This document shows positions 26,121 through 36,100 of a stretch of DNA of 64,000 nucleotides, piece by piece. The stretch's first letter is position 1. Each line of letters begins with the position of its first letter. The DNA comes from Gammaproteobacteria bacterium (GTDB lineage: Bacteria > Pseudomonadota > Gammaproteobacteria > Enterobacterales > Alteromonadaceae): assembly GCA_017302255.1 (NCBI GenBank), contig JAFLDV010000002.1, forward strand, positions 124,001 through 188,000, written 5' to 3'. Position numbers and translations under genes: made by a program. The notes under the pieces are model-generated. The model made no database searches. It was not told the origin of the DNA and worked only from the letters and a program-made list of their open reading frames with translations.

Positions 26121-26882
26121 ATGCAAACAGTATCAAGCTTGGACGGCATCGCCGGGAAAGTCGTGTTAATCACTGGCGCAAGCAGTGGTTTAGGTGAAAG
26201 TACCGCAGAGGTATTAGCTCGTCGTGGCGCTAAATTAGTGTTGGTCGCACGTCGCGCCGATAAACTCAGCGCTTTAGTGGCACGTATTCGTGAAGCTGGC
26301 GGTGACGCGGTGTTTCAAGTGGCTGATGTCACCCAATCTGCTGATCTGCAGCAAGCGGTCGCACTAGCGGTGCAAACTTATGGCCGGTTAGATGTGATGG
26401 TCAATAACGCTGGTTTGATGGCAATAGCACCAATATCCGAGTTACGAGTTGATGAATGGGATCGGATGATCGACATTAATATCAAAGGCGTGCTGTACGG
26501 TATTGCCGCGGCGTTGCCGGTATTTACCAGTCAGCAAAGCGGACACTTCATTAATATCTCGTCAGTCGCGGGCATCAAAGTGTTTAGCCCTGGTGGCACA
26601 GTGTACAGCGGTACGAAGTTCGCGGTTCGAGCCATTAGTGAAGGCCTGCGCCATGAAGTCGGTGGCGCCATTCGGACCACCACGATTTTACCTGGCGCAG
26701 TTGAATCAGAGCTCAAGCATGGCAGCAGCCATAGCGCCAGTGCCGAATTTGTGCAGGCGTTTTACCAACAAAATGAAATCCCAGCTGATTCGGTAGCGCG
26801 CGCTATCGCCTATGCCATTGAGCAACCAGCGAATGTGGATATCAACGAGATTGTGCTAAGACCAACAGTGCAAGAGTTTTAG
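26121..26882 (+). CDS. Short-chain dehydrogenase/reductase (SDR)
   Basis: 253 residues, classical SDR. Cofactor motif GASSGLG (residues about 20-26), VARRAD after beta-2 (Arg suggests NADP preference), DVT, NNAG, and the active site Ser (ISSVAG) with YSGTKFA (Tyr-x3-Lys). It is similar in pattern to the YdfG/oxidoreductase group annotated as acting on small carbonyl compounds. The substrate is not known. Divergent from the LysR gene and followed by a terminator, so it is a single-gene unit. Confidence 0.92.
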   Translation: MQTVSSLDGIAGKVVLITGASSGLGESTAEVLARRGAKLVLVARRADKLSALVARIREAGGDAVFQVADVTQSADLQQAVALAVQTYGRLDVMVNNAGLMAIAPISELRVDEWDRMIDINIKGVLYGIAAALPVFTSQQSGHFINISSVAGIKVFSPGGTVYSGTKFAVRAISEGLRHEVGGAIRTTTILPGAVESELKHGSSHSASAEFVQAFYQQNEIPADSVARAIAYAIEQPANVDINEIVLRPTVQEF

Positions 26883-26945
26883 GCGAAACGCTCGTCACAG
26901 ACTATGCAAACATCGACCGTAAATTAATTGCGGTTGCTTTTAGGT

Positions 26946-26993
26946 GCTCGGCTAAAGCTTTTAATGCTTAATAACCGAGCCCTTTTCTTTTTT
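26946..26993 (+). terminator. Rho-independent terminator after the SDR gene
   Basis: GCTCGG...CCGAGC outer stem and AAGC...GCTT inner stem, then CCTTTTC and a seven-T run. From here to 27254 is AT-rich DNA with no gene, presumably the promoter of the next one. Confidence 0.75.
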
Positions 26994-27254
26994 TATTTCA
27001 TCGCCGCTATTACTTAGTGCTTGCTCTAAATTTAGCGCCATTTTATGGCGAATCGTTTCAGAAATATCACGCTCATAACTAAATAATGTTTGTTAAATGT
27101 GTTTGTTATCAATAAGGTGCGCTTAATTTTTGCCTTGAGTAACTTGCTAATAACTAGATAAGAGACATCGCCACAGCCTTTCTTTTAAAGTGACTCTCAA
27201 CACAACACCGGCTGTTGTGATTGCAGAATCACAGTGAGATTGAAGGAATTATCT

Positions 27255-27863
27255 ATGAAAAAAATAGCTTTGTTTTTAGTTGCCCCTTTTATGTTGAGTA
27301 TGTCGGATGCTGCGCTGGCGGTGACTACCGAGAGTGTGCGTGAGCAGAGTGGTTTTAGTTTGGTTGGGGGGGTGATCCAGCTTTCTGATCGTAAGTTGAG
27401 CAATGATTTAAGCGGCCTTGCAGTGCAATATCAGTTCAAGTTGTCGCCAGAGACGCGGCTTGAATTGGGCGTTAATGGCGCGGAAGACGCATCACAAGAA
27501 TATCTTCGGTATCACTTTGAGGGGGGTTATCAATTATTTACCTTAGAACAATTCAAATGTGAGTGTAGTGTTGGCGTGATACTCAGAGCAGGCCAAGAAA
27601 AATATGATGGTGTGTTTACTGACAAACATACGCTGTATGGTGCTGGTTTTTATTCCCGCGGTGAATTGCTGCCGAATGTCTACACCTCAACCAAATTTGG
27701 CTATCAGGATGACAATGCTGAGGATCCGTTTACACGTCGGGGTTGGTTCTTAGACTATCAGATCAGTTATGAGCTCAATCGTCGAGCTGATGTTTATTTA
27801 AATTATCAACGCCAATACGACCAGCATGTTGCCGGCTTGGGGATTAACGTCCGGTTCTTCTAG
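27255..27863 (+). CDS. Outer-membrane beta-barrel candidate
   Basis: 202 residues from the ATG at 27255, which has AAGGA upstream. Signal peptide MKKIALFLVAPFMLSMSDAALA. The mature part alternates polar and apolar residues in strand-length blocks (AVQYQFKLSPETRLELGVNG, YLRYHFEGGYQLF, VYLNYQRQYDQH) and ends in GINVRFF, a terminal aromatic as outer-membrane porin-like barrels require. An 8-strand barrel is likely. Two Cys (KCEC) lie in one loop. The neighbouring CadC-like regulator is convergent. Ligand or role unknown. Confidence 0.7.
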   Translation: MKKIALFLVAPFMLSMSDAALAVTTESVREQSGFSLVGGVIQLSDRKLSNDLSGLAVQYQFKLSPETRLELGVNGAEDASQEYLRYHFEGGYQLFTLEQFKCECSVGVILRAGQEKYDGVFTDKHTLYGAGFYSRGELLPNVYTSTKFGYQDDNAEDPFTRRGWFLDYQISYELNRRADVYLNYQRQYDQHVAGLGINVRFF

Positions 27864-27908
27864 TGAAAGGTTTGTTGGCGTTCATGTCGGGGGCTCGCCC
27901 CCGACTGA

Positions 27909-30227
27909 TTATTCGCTAAAAGCCGGCCACTGCAGCTGATAGAGCCGAAGTTGCTGAAACATCATCATATTAACAAATAGCTGATCGGTCACTGGCGCCT
28001 GTAAAGTCATGCTAATTGGTACGCCCTTATTGCCTAATTGCAGCTGTTGTAACGACACTTTTTCGATATTGGTTGGGGCTATAAGTGGAAAACGACGAAA
28101 TTCTTTTCGTGGGTGCGCGTAATAATACACCCAACCTTGACTAACGCGATAAGTTGGAACGAGTTGCTCGCTGTCGACAGTTATTTGCTGATCGCCTTTG
28201 CCGCCATCGACATAACGCATCAGTTGAAAACCGCGATAATAATACAGCTCGCCATCGGCAAATTGCGGCACCGAGCCTTGATTAAGGCCAAGGCGCAGCA
28301 GTTGACCTGACGCTAATTGCAGCCGCCAAATTTGCTGCTCAGACCCAACATCTCGTTGCACCACAAGGCTTTGGCCAGACGGGTCAAAAACCGGAAAGGA
28401 AAATTCAGCCAATGGGTGTATCTGACTGAGTTGCTGGGTTTGGAATTGGTAACGCCACAACACTCTGTTGCGGCTAAATACTAATTGTTGGCCATCTGGT
28501 GACCAGCTCAAGTGATTGACCGGTTGGTTATTGCGAGGCAATTCTGTAAGTTGCCGGTCTTGACCGCCTTCACGTAACCAAAGTTGCCAGCCTTGCCCAT
28601 CCGCGTGCATAAAAGCGACCCGTTCAGGATTAGTTGGATCTGGCGTCACGGCGGCAACGGAGCCTTTGCCTTGCCAGAACCAGCGCGAACTGCGTTTGGG
28701 GTTCTCAAAAATATGTTTGAGTTCGGCAACTGCAACCGAGCCGCTGCGGGCGCTGAGTTGGGCGCTTACTTCGGAGACGATGGCCGTGTTGGCATCAATC
28801 AAACTGATCTCACCGCCAGTAAACCCAGCTGGCAGCGGCTGTTTTTGCACGCGGCGGTCGGTCAAGCGGATCTGCACCAATTCCAGGCCGTTGAGTGCAT
28901 AAAGCTGTGTGCCCGCAGGGTTAAAGGCGAGCTGTAACACTGGCCCTGTGAGGCTGAAATCCGCTAATTGCTGTTGTTCTTGTTTCTGTAAATCATACAG
29001 ATAGATAAAACCAGTTTTGTTGCTGTCGAGTCTGATATAGGCCAACTGCTGGCCATCTGGCGATAAGGTAAAATCCATCAAACCCATGGAAGCGCCGCGG
29101 TTGTTCACGAGGACCTGCTGTTGTCCTGTCGCCAATTCCTGCTGGATCAGATCTTCGGTTTTGCCGCCTTTTGCACGTTCGGATCGGAACAACAGTTGGC
29201 CATCAGCAGACAATGCTGCGCGTATTTTACTGTTGCCACTGCACGGAACGTCGAGCGCACGCTGCTGATAAGCAGGGTAGGCACTGAAATCATACAGGCG
29301 ATAACTGCAGCTGCCAGATTGTCGCTCTGTGGCCTGCACCAATAACACCGGTTTGCCAATTTGCCAGTTCTGGCCATACAGGTGGTGACCCGCCAATTCT
29401 AGACTCACCGCGTCTGTGACGGCAGTTTTCGTAGCGGCAACTTGGCCCTGCCAGCGCTGCACACGGATTTGTGAAAGCTGCTCCGATCCAGTTTGCGTGT
29501 ATGCAAGCAAACTGCGATCTGAACTGAGTAGTGGAGTGTACGCGATACCTTCTTCGGTGGTGATTAATTGCAGCGGTGGCGCATTTTCCGCCGTGATGGA
29601 ACTGTTTGTGCGTCGATCGACCGCTGAACGGGTTTGCGTTCCAGACGGGGAACTCATATACCAATAACTCGCAAGCCCAAGCAATATTGTCGTCGCGACA
29701 AGCAGCGACCAATGCCATTTTCGCCTGGATTGCGGCACCGGTTTGGCGTTGTGCACCGGTTTGGCTTGCGGTGAAGTTTCGCCGGTCACAGGTTTATCGG
29801 TGATAGTCGTGTCAGGCGCAGTTTTCGTTAGCACAGCCTGCGGCTCGGTGGATCCGGATTGGGCGTCGTCGGTGTTGGGCGCGGCGGACTGCGTTGCGAT
29901 TAGTTCAGCGCTAAATTGCTGTTGCAACTCAGCATTCCATAACAAACTATAACCTTTACGATGGTGTGTTTTTAGCACTGAGTCTGTTAGCTTTGGGTGT
30001 TGTAGCGCTTTGCGCAGATCGGAAATTGCCCGATTAATGGCATTGTCATCAACATAAGCCTGTTGCCACACCTGTTCTGCTAATTCTTGGCGCGCAATGA
30101 TCCGCTCTGGATTGGCAAAAAAATAGACCGCTAATTTAAACAGTAAAGGCTCAAGTTCACGCAATTCCTGTGACGATACCAACGCAAATCTGGCAGCATC
30201 TAAGCGCCAGGGACCCAACCACTCCAT
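27909..30227 (-). CDS. CadC/ToxR-like membrane regulator with periplasmic TolB-type propeller
   Basis: 772 residues. N-terminal OmpR/PhoB-type winged helix (about 1-98; DNAINRAISDLRKAL, then HHRKGYSLLW). A Pro/Thr/Lys linker and a single transmembrane helix at about 171-191 (WHWSLLVATTILLGLASYWY) follow. The rest is a long periplasmic PD40/TolB-like beta-propeller with repeated blades (SPDGQQLAYIRLD, NPAGTQLYALNG, WSPDGQQLVFSRN, DPSGQSLVVQRD). One-component regulators of this class sense a periplasmic cue and bind DNA from the membrane. Signal and targets are unknown; both flanking genes are candidates. Confidence 0.9.
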   Translation of the reverse strand: MEWLGPWRLDAARFALVSSQELRELEPLLFKLAVYFFANPERIIARQELAEQVWQQAYVDDNAINRAISDLRKALQHPKLTDSVLKTHHRKGYSLLWNAELQQQFSAELIATQSAAPNTDDAQSGSTEPQAVLTKTAPDTTITDKPVTGETSPQAKPVHNAKPVPQSRRKWHWSLLVATTILLGLASYWYMSSPSGTQTRSAVDRRTNSSITAENAPPLQLITTEEGIAYTPLLSSDRSLLAYTQTGSEQLSQIRVQRWQGQVAATKTAVTDAVSLELAGHHLYGQNWQIGKPVLLVQATERQSGSCSYRLYDFSAYPAYQQRALDVPCSGNSKIRAALSADGQLLFRSERAKGGKTEDLIQQELATGQQQVLVNNRGASMGLMDFTLSPDGQQLAYIRLDSNKTGFIYLYDLQKQEQQQLADFSLTGPVLQLAFNPAGTQLYALNGLELVQIRLTDRRVQKQPLPAGFTGGEISLIDANTAIVSEVSAQLSARSGSVAVAELKHIFENPKRSSRWFWQGKGSVAAVTPDPTNPERVAFMHADGQGWQLWLREGGQDRQLTELPRNNQPVNHLSWSPDGQQLVFSRNRVLWRYQFQTQQLSQIHPLAEFSFPVFDPSGQSLVVQRDVGSEQQIWRLQLASGQLLRLGLNQGSVPQFADGELYYYRGFQLMRYVDGGKGDQQITVDSEQLVPTYRVSQGWVYYYAHPRKEFRRFPLIAPTNIEKVSLQQLQLGNKGVPISMTLQAPVTDQLFVNMMMFQQLRLYQLQWPAFSE

Positions 30228-30470
30228 GGATAAACCTTCAAAACAACTGCCAAAAACCGAGGTTGCGAATATGCAATAAATGTAATCAAAATACCAGCAA
30301 TTCCTGAGAGCTGATCAGTGGCTTATGTTCGTAACTCGCGGTTTTTTAAGTGTTAAGTTTAAAGGTTGGTTTTTGCTGATAGCGGCATGCATCAACGCGG
30401 TTCAGCGCAAGCGGAGTCGAACTATACTGGGTAGCCTTTTTCGGTTCCCTTTTGGTAACGCAAAAGGAAT

Positions 30471-30502
30471 ACCAACGATAGTCGGAACGGCAGTGCCACG
30501 CC
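30471..30502 (+). repeat. Dispersed intergenic repeat, copy B
   Basis: ACGATAGTCGGAAC then CAGTGCCA, matching the complement of 21499-21537. Just upstream is the small palindrome CTTTTGGTAACGCAAAAG. The 30228-30700 gap otherwise holds only long frames of poor composition and the upstream regions of the flanking genes. Confidence 0.55.
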
Positions 30503-30700
30503 CACATTGCAGGCGGCAAGTCAAAAACGGCGATTACCGGCACCAAAACCACCCAGTTGGCAAAGCCTGCAACTCCCAGTAAACTCAAGTTTGCAGCGCA
30601 TTCCTGTGTTGCTGCATCAGTACGATATGCGCAGCGCAACGGCTGCCGCAAATCCAGCCAAAACGACATCCCCGCCATGCGGGTAAATTCTAAAGGTGCC

Positions 30701-30955
30701 ATGGACCAACTCGAGCTTTTTGACTTACCCAATCCCTGTGTTGGGATCTGCCAAAGTAATAACCGTGGTTATTGCGTGGGCTGCTTGCGTTCGCGCGATG
30801 AGCGGTTTAATTGGCATCAAAAGCCGGTGGCGGAGCGGGCGAAGATTTTGAAGTTATTGGAAAATCGTCGGGTGCGACGCGATGCGGCGCGTTTGGCGGG
30901 TAAACCAGACCAAGGGTTAGAAGCTGATCCAACCCCGGATTTATTTGATTTCTAG
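30701..30955 (+). CDS. DUF1289 family small Cys-motif protein
   Basis: 84 residues from the ATG at 30701, with AAGG 4-5 nt upstream; the longer frame before it is the repeat-like region. The core NPCVGICQSNNRGYCVGCLR is the DUF1289 signature (four Cys: CxGxC...CxGC), which suggests metal binding. It continues with the family's RDERFNWHQKPVAER. The function is not established. The N-terminal LELFDLP and C-terminal DLFDF are symmetric acidic-aromatic tags of unknown meaning. Confidence 0.85.
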   Translation: MDQLELFDLPNPCVGICQSNNRGYCVGCLRSRDERFNWHQKPVAERAKILKLLENRRVRRDAARLAGKPDQGLEADPTPDLFDF

Positions 30956-31159
30956 TTGCAGGGTCCAAAAGTCCTTAGCTTCCCTACCGCAAACATCCAT
31001 CGGCAACGCCAATTTATGCTACAAGACCTATCTCGAAATAAGCAGCGCCATCAAGGTCGTGCTAACGATACTTTCGCATTTTGGAAAAAGCCCTCAGCAG
31101 CCATACTTCGACCGCTAATCGGCGGCTACAATCTTCAACTGCTGGGGACCGGGGGATCA

Positions 31160-31185
31160 AGCAGGGGCCAACGAGTGGCCCCGCT
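31160..31185 (-). terminator. Hairpin after the GH13 gene
   Basis: GGGGCCA/TGGCCCC stem with flanking AGC/GCT pairs, 8 bp past the stop at 31193. There is no T-run, so it may be only a stabilising hairpin. Confidence 0.45.
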
Positions 31186-31192
31186 ATGTTGA

Positions 31193-32914
31193 CTAGTTTT
31201 GCCAAGTCCGCACTTGCCATGCAGGCAATTGGTCACTGGCTTCGGTTTCTATCCAACCTGGTTGTAATTTTCGATCTTTCAAAATAGTTTCTGGAATTTC
31301 CTGCGCTTCGTCGCTGAGATTCAGCAGTAACACGCTGCGACTGCCATTGAGTTCACGGACAATTTGGAGCAGTTTGCCATCAGCCAATGGTGTCGCTTGA
31401 TATGTGCCGGCAACGCCAAATTCTGGACGTTGGTGTTTTTGGCCAATCAAGTATTTATACAAAGACCATAATGACTTAGCGTCTGTTTGTTGCTCCGCAA
31501 CGGTCAGTTTCTTGTTGAGTTGGCTTTGTAAAAACGGTTGCCACCACTGAGTTCCTTGTTGCGGCGGGAATAAATCTGCAGATTCCACCCAAGATTTGGC
31601 GGCCGAAGTAAAGCCTGCTTGCGGCACGTTTTGCCATAACATCGGCGCCCGGCGTTGAATATGTTCAGCATCAGACGCTTGGGTCATGCCAATTTCTTCA
31701 CCGTAGTACATATAGGTACTGCCTGGCGAACTTAATAACATCGCGGCGGCTAACTTCGCTTTCGCTTGATTACCCTGCAACTGCCAGCCTAAACGTGGTT
31801 GGTCATGGTTGGTCAAGAATGGACTGAAATAGCCCATAGGTGCGCCAGCAGATGCTCTGGCAGCGTAGTTTGCTTGCAACAATTCGCCTTTGTCACTGGT
31901 TTGTTGTTGCATGGTGCCAAATTCAGCCTTTACCCCGCCTTGGCTTTGCAGCAATTCCAGCACTTTGTAGCCGAATTCGAAATCAAAGCCAGCGTCGAGA
32001 GCTTGGCCTTCGCCATAGTATGTCGCTGCGACCGGCAAGTCGGCCCAAGCTTCGCCAACTAACATCACGTCCGGCTGTAGTGACCGCACGTAACTGCTGA
32101 AATCTTTCCAATAGGCGATGGTTTCGGCTGTATCTGCTTGCTCCCCTGGACCATTTTCGATGGCATAACGCACGGCATCTAAGCGGAAACCGGCAACCCC
32201 AGTTTCCAACCAGAATTTCGCCATGTTCTTCATTTCTTGCACCACATCAGGATGCTTTAAATTCAGATCAGGCTGTGACGCGCCAAAAGCCGCGTAATAA
32301 TATTCTTGGCGCTGCGCGTTGTAATGCCAAACTGCTTTTGGATCGGTTTTAGTTTTATCCCAAGCCGGGCCCCAGCCTTCAGTTGGTAAATCTTTGCGCC
32401 AAATAAAGTAGTCTTTGTAAGGCTCAACGCCAGCTGCTGATTGTTTGAACCAAACGTGTTGGTCAGAAATGTGGTTGATAACCAAATCTAAAATGATGCG
32501 GATGTTTTTCGCCTTCGCATCAGCGACCAAGGATTTAAAATCCATCAGCGTGCCGTAGTCTTGTTCGACGGCATAAAACTCAGTGAAATCATAACCATGG
32601 TACGAAGGTGCTTCAAACATTGGCGTTAGCCACAGTGCATCAACCCCCAGATCTGCTAAATACGGGAGCTTGGCTTTTATGCCATTAAAGTCGCCCGCAC
32701 CATCACTGTTGGAATCGGCAAAACTGCGAGGCCAAATTTGATAAAACACCGCATCCTGCCACCAAGGTTTAGTAGCAGCTGCTGAGGTGGTAGTTGGCGC
32801 GGCGGTTTCAGTGGTTGTGGAAGGCGCTGGTTCACAGCCGAATAACGCAGCGAGTGTCAGTGCTATAAGACTTAGCCGAACCGGTGTGTTGCGAATCAAT
32901 GGGTGCATAATCAA
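31193..32914 (-). CDS. GH13 alpha-glucosidase/alpha-amylase family lipoprotein
   Basis: 573 residues. Signal peptide with lipobox LFGC (Cys27), then a Thr/Ala linker, so it is an envelope-anchored enzyme. The GH13 barrel begins at WWQDAVFYQIWPRSFADSNSDG. Conserved region I is DLVINHIS, region II GFRLDAVRY (catalytic Asp), region III MLVGEAWA (acid/base Glu), region IV FLTNHDQPR (Asp stabiliser). The DGAGDFNGI motif points to the oligo-1,6-glucosidase/neopullulanase-like side, releasing glucose from alpha-glucans. A surface or periplasmic location suggests use of external oligosaccharides. No sugar transporter is adjacent. Confidence 0.93.
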   Translation of the reverse strand: MIMHPLIRNTPVRLSLIALTLAALFGCEPAPSTTTETAAPTTTSAAATKPWWQDAVFYQIWPRSFADSNSDGAGDFNGIKAKLPYLADLGVDALWLTPMFEAPSYHGYDFTEFYAVEQDYGTLMDFKSLVADAKAKNIRIILDLVINHISDQHVWFKQSAAGVEPYKDYFIWRKDLPTEGWGPAWDKTKTDPKAVWHYNAQRQEYYYAAFGASQPDLNLKHPDVVQEMKNMAKFWLETGVAGFRLDAVRYAIENGPGEQADTAETIAYWKDFSSYVRSLQPDVMLVGEAWADLPVAATYYGEGQALDAGFDFEFGYKVLELLQSQGGVKAEFGTMQQQTSDKGELLQANYAARASAGAPMGYFSPFLTNHDQPRLGWQLQGNQAKAKLAAAMLLSSPGSTYMYYGEEIGMTQASDAEHIQRRAPMLWQNVPQAGFTSAAKSWVESADLFPPQQGTQWWQPFLQSQLNKKLTVAEQQTDAKSLWSLYKYLIGQKHQRPEFGVAGTYQATPLADGKLLQIVRELNGSRSVLLLNLSDEAQEIPETILKDRKLQPGWIETEASDQLPAWQVRTWQN

Positions 32915-33059
32915 ATCCCTTCACCTTGAAGTTGTGATGTTGTGCATAACCATATACTGGAATCAGCACTAGTTTGGTGCAAATTCAACTGCATACGATT
33001 GCATCGGGACTTTAGCCTACGCCATTGCGGGGAAAATGCGAAGTCTGTTGTGCAGAAGT

Positions 33060-33087
33060 AAAAGCAGCTGAGGCATTGAACCTCAGC
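33060..33087 (-). terminator. Terminator after the RND permease gene
   Basis: GCTGAGG-N7-CCTCAGC hairpin, with TTTT three bases further on the minus strand, 24 bp beyond the permease stop. Confidence 0.55.
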
Positions 33088-33110
33088 AGCTGCATCAAGA
33101 AGTGGTGTTG

Positions 33111-36100
33111 TTAGCGCTCAGCTGTTGCATAGTGATAAGCGTAATACACCACCGGAATAACCACTAAGGTGAGCAGTGTCGACACCAATATCCCAAAAAT
33201 CAGCGCCACCGCTAAACCGCCGAAAATCGGATCGTCGAGGATAAAAAACGCCCCAAGCATCGCGGCCAGACCGGTCAGAATGATGGGACGAGCTCGCACT
33301 GCTGAGGCGTGAACCACAGCACGTTCGAGGGCAAAACCTTGCGCGACTTGTTGCTGGATTGAATCCACCAACAAAATGGAGTTGCGCACTATGATGCCTG
33401 CAAGCGCAATCATGCCAATCATGGAGGTCGCGGTGAATTGAGTATTCAGCAACCAATGACCCGGCATAATGCCGATGATCGTCAGCGGAATAGGCGCCAT
33501 AATAATCAGCGGTACGCCGTAGGATTTAAACTGCGCTACTACCAACAAGTAAATCATGATAAGGCCGACACCATAAGCGATACCCATGTCGCGGAAAGTT
33601 TCATAGGTAATTTGCCACTCACCGTCCCATTTGATGCTGAGAGTATCGGTATGATCAGGCGCGCTTAGCAGGTTTTGTTCGAACTGGTCAGCGAGCGAGG
33701 CTTTGATACTTAACATGCCGTACAGCGGACTGTCTAAGCCTCCAGCTAAATCGGCCGTGACAAAAACTACTGGGCGTAAATCTTTGCGATAAATCGTATT
33801 CTCGCGGACAGATTCAACTTTGCGTGTCACTTCCCCAAGCGCAACTTGCGCGCCGGTTCGGCTGGTAATTGGCAGCATCGCCAGTTTTGCCCAATCCACC
33901 GCGGAGTCTTCACTGAGTTTTAACTGCAGTGGCACTGGCGTACGGCTATGCACGTCTTGTAAGAACCCAGCGTTATCGCCATTAATGGCCAACTGCACAT
34001 TATTGGTAATGTCCGCGACCGACACGCCAAGTAATGCAGCTTTTTGCTGATCTGCGACCAACTGCCAGCGCTGCTGCGGTGCTTCCACTGTGCTGTCGAT
34101 ATCGACAATGTTTTCAACTGCGGCAAAGCTTTGGCTGATGTTTTTTGCTGCAGCAAGCTGGCGTGGATAATCCGGGCCATAAACTTCAGCCACTAACGGC
34201 GCCATCACAGGCGGTCCTGGCGGCACTTCGACCAGTTTAATGCTAGCGCCAGTACGTTTTTCTAAAGCAGCTAGTGCTGGCCGAACGCGCAGTGCAATGG
34301 CGTGACTTTGTTCATCACGTTGGTGACGGTCGGCCAGATTCACTTGCACATCGCCCATCCACGGATATTGGCGCAAATAATACTGACGAACCAAACCGTT
34401 GAAGTTAATCGGTGCCGCACTGCCAGCATAGGTTTGCAAATGGGTGACTTCTGGCACTTTTAACAGTTCAGCTGCGACGTCATTCAGCACTTGCTGGGTT
34501 TGCTCTAAAGTGCTGCCTTCCGGTAAATCAACCACCACTTGGAATTCAGATTTGTTGTCAAACGGCAGCATTTTCAGCACCACGTGCTGCGTGGTTACCA
34601 GTAATACTGAAACGGTTATAGCCGCCAGTAATCCCACTAGGAGTTTCACCCGATTGCCGCGGCCTTGCCGTCCTGCCAGAAACGGTTTCATGATCCGTCG
34701 GAACCACAATTCTAACTTTTCATCGCCGTGCGAATGGCCGTTGCTTGGTGGCGCTTTGTCACCAAACATCCGCAAAAACAGCCAAGGTGTCAGGATAAAA
34801 GCAACCAGCAAGGAAATCAGCATGCCCATAGACGCGTTTAGCGGAATTGGGCTCATATACGGGCCCATCAAACCGCTGACAAAGGCCATTGGCAATAACG
34901 CGGCGATGACGGTGAAAGTTGCGAGAATGGTTGGCCCGCCTACTTCCTCGACAGCCAATGGAATGGCATCACGCAGTGATTTTTTGCCCATTAACCAGTG
35001 CCGGTGCAGGTTTTCAACCACCACAATGGCGTCATCGACCAAAATACCAATGGAGAAAATTAAGGCGAATAATGACACGCGGTTGAGGGTAAAGCCGTAG
35101 GCCCATGACGCAAACAAGGTCAGGGCTAAGGTGATCACCACCGCCATACCAACCACAAAAGCCTCGCGCCAGCCAAGGGCGAAGCCAACCAGAATCACCA
35201 CGGATAAAGTAGCGAACATCAGTTTGTGGATCAGGGTGTCGGCTTTGTCTTTGGCCGTTTCACCGTAGTTGCGGCTGATTGCCACTTCGATATTGTCGGC
35301 CAAATAACGATGTTGTAGATCTTGCAGTTTGCTTTGCAGTGCTTGGCTGACATCCACGGCATTTTTGCCTGGTTGTTTGGCAACGACCACGGTTACTGCA
35401 GGGCTTTGTTGGGTGTTGCCTTGCGCATCGAGTGCCAGATGTTGCACATAACTGCTAGGTTCGGCATTGCCAAATTCAATGCTGGCAACATCGCGTAAAT
35501 ACACTGGGCGCAGCTGCGCGCCGCTAGTAGAGTTCACACCCTCTTGACGCACCGCAACCACTAACTCACCGACTTGCTCGGCGGTGGTTAAGAAGGCACC
35601 AGCCTGTAATTGAATTTGTTGATTGTCCGCCAGCAACCCTTGGGCTTGAGTTTGAGTGTTGCTTTGCACAAGCGCACCGCGCAATTCGGCTATGCTCAGG
35701 CCATAAGCTTGCAATTTTGCCGGGTCTAGGCGAATTAATACTTGTTTGCTGCCGCCGCCAATGGCGTAGATATCGCGAGAGCCAGGGACTTGTTGCAGTT
35801 GCTCTTCTAAGCCTTTCGCTGCCGCTTGCAATTGCAGTGGCGTGACGCTTGGATCTTTACTCCATAAAGTCACTGCGAAGACCGGCACATCATCAATCCC
35901 TTTGGGCTTGATAAGCACAGGCCCTATGCCGCTATTCATTGGTTGCCAATCGGCTTTGGCATAGAAGGCGTTGTAGAGCCGCACTAACGCTTCGGTGCGC
36001 ACTTCGCCAACTTTAAATTGCACGGTTAAAATGGCGCGACCAGGCTCGGACATTGAATACACATGTTCGACCCCAGCAATCTCCGCGATGATTTTCTCCG

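Noticed and set aside
30346-30732. 128-codon minus-strand frame
   Set aside because: Runs across the dispersed repeat and the DUF1289 start; no ribosome site and unnatural composition.
34444-35100. 218-codon plus-strand frame inside the RND permease
   Set aside because: Antisense shadow with Ser/Thr-rich composition and no ribosome site.
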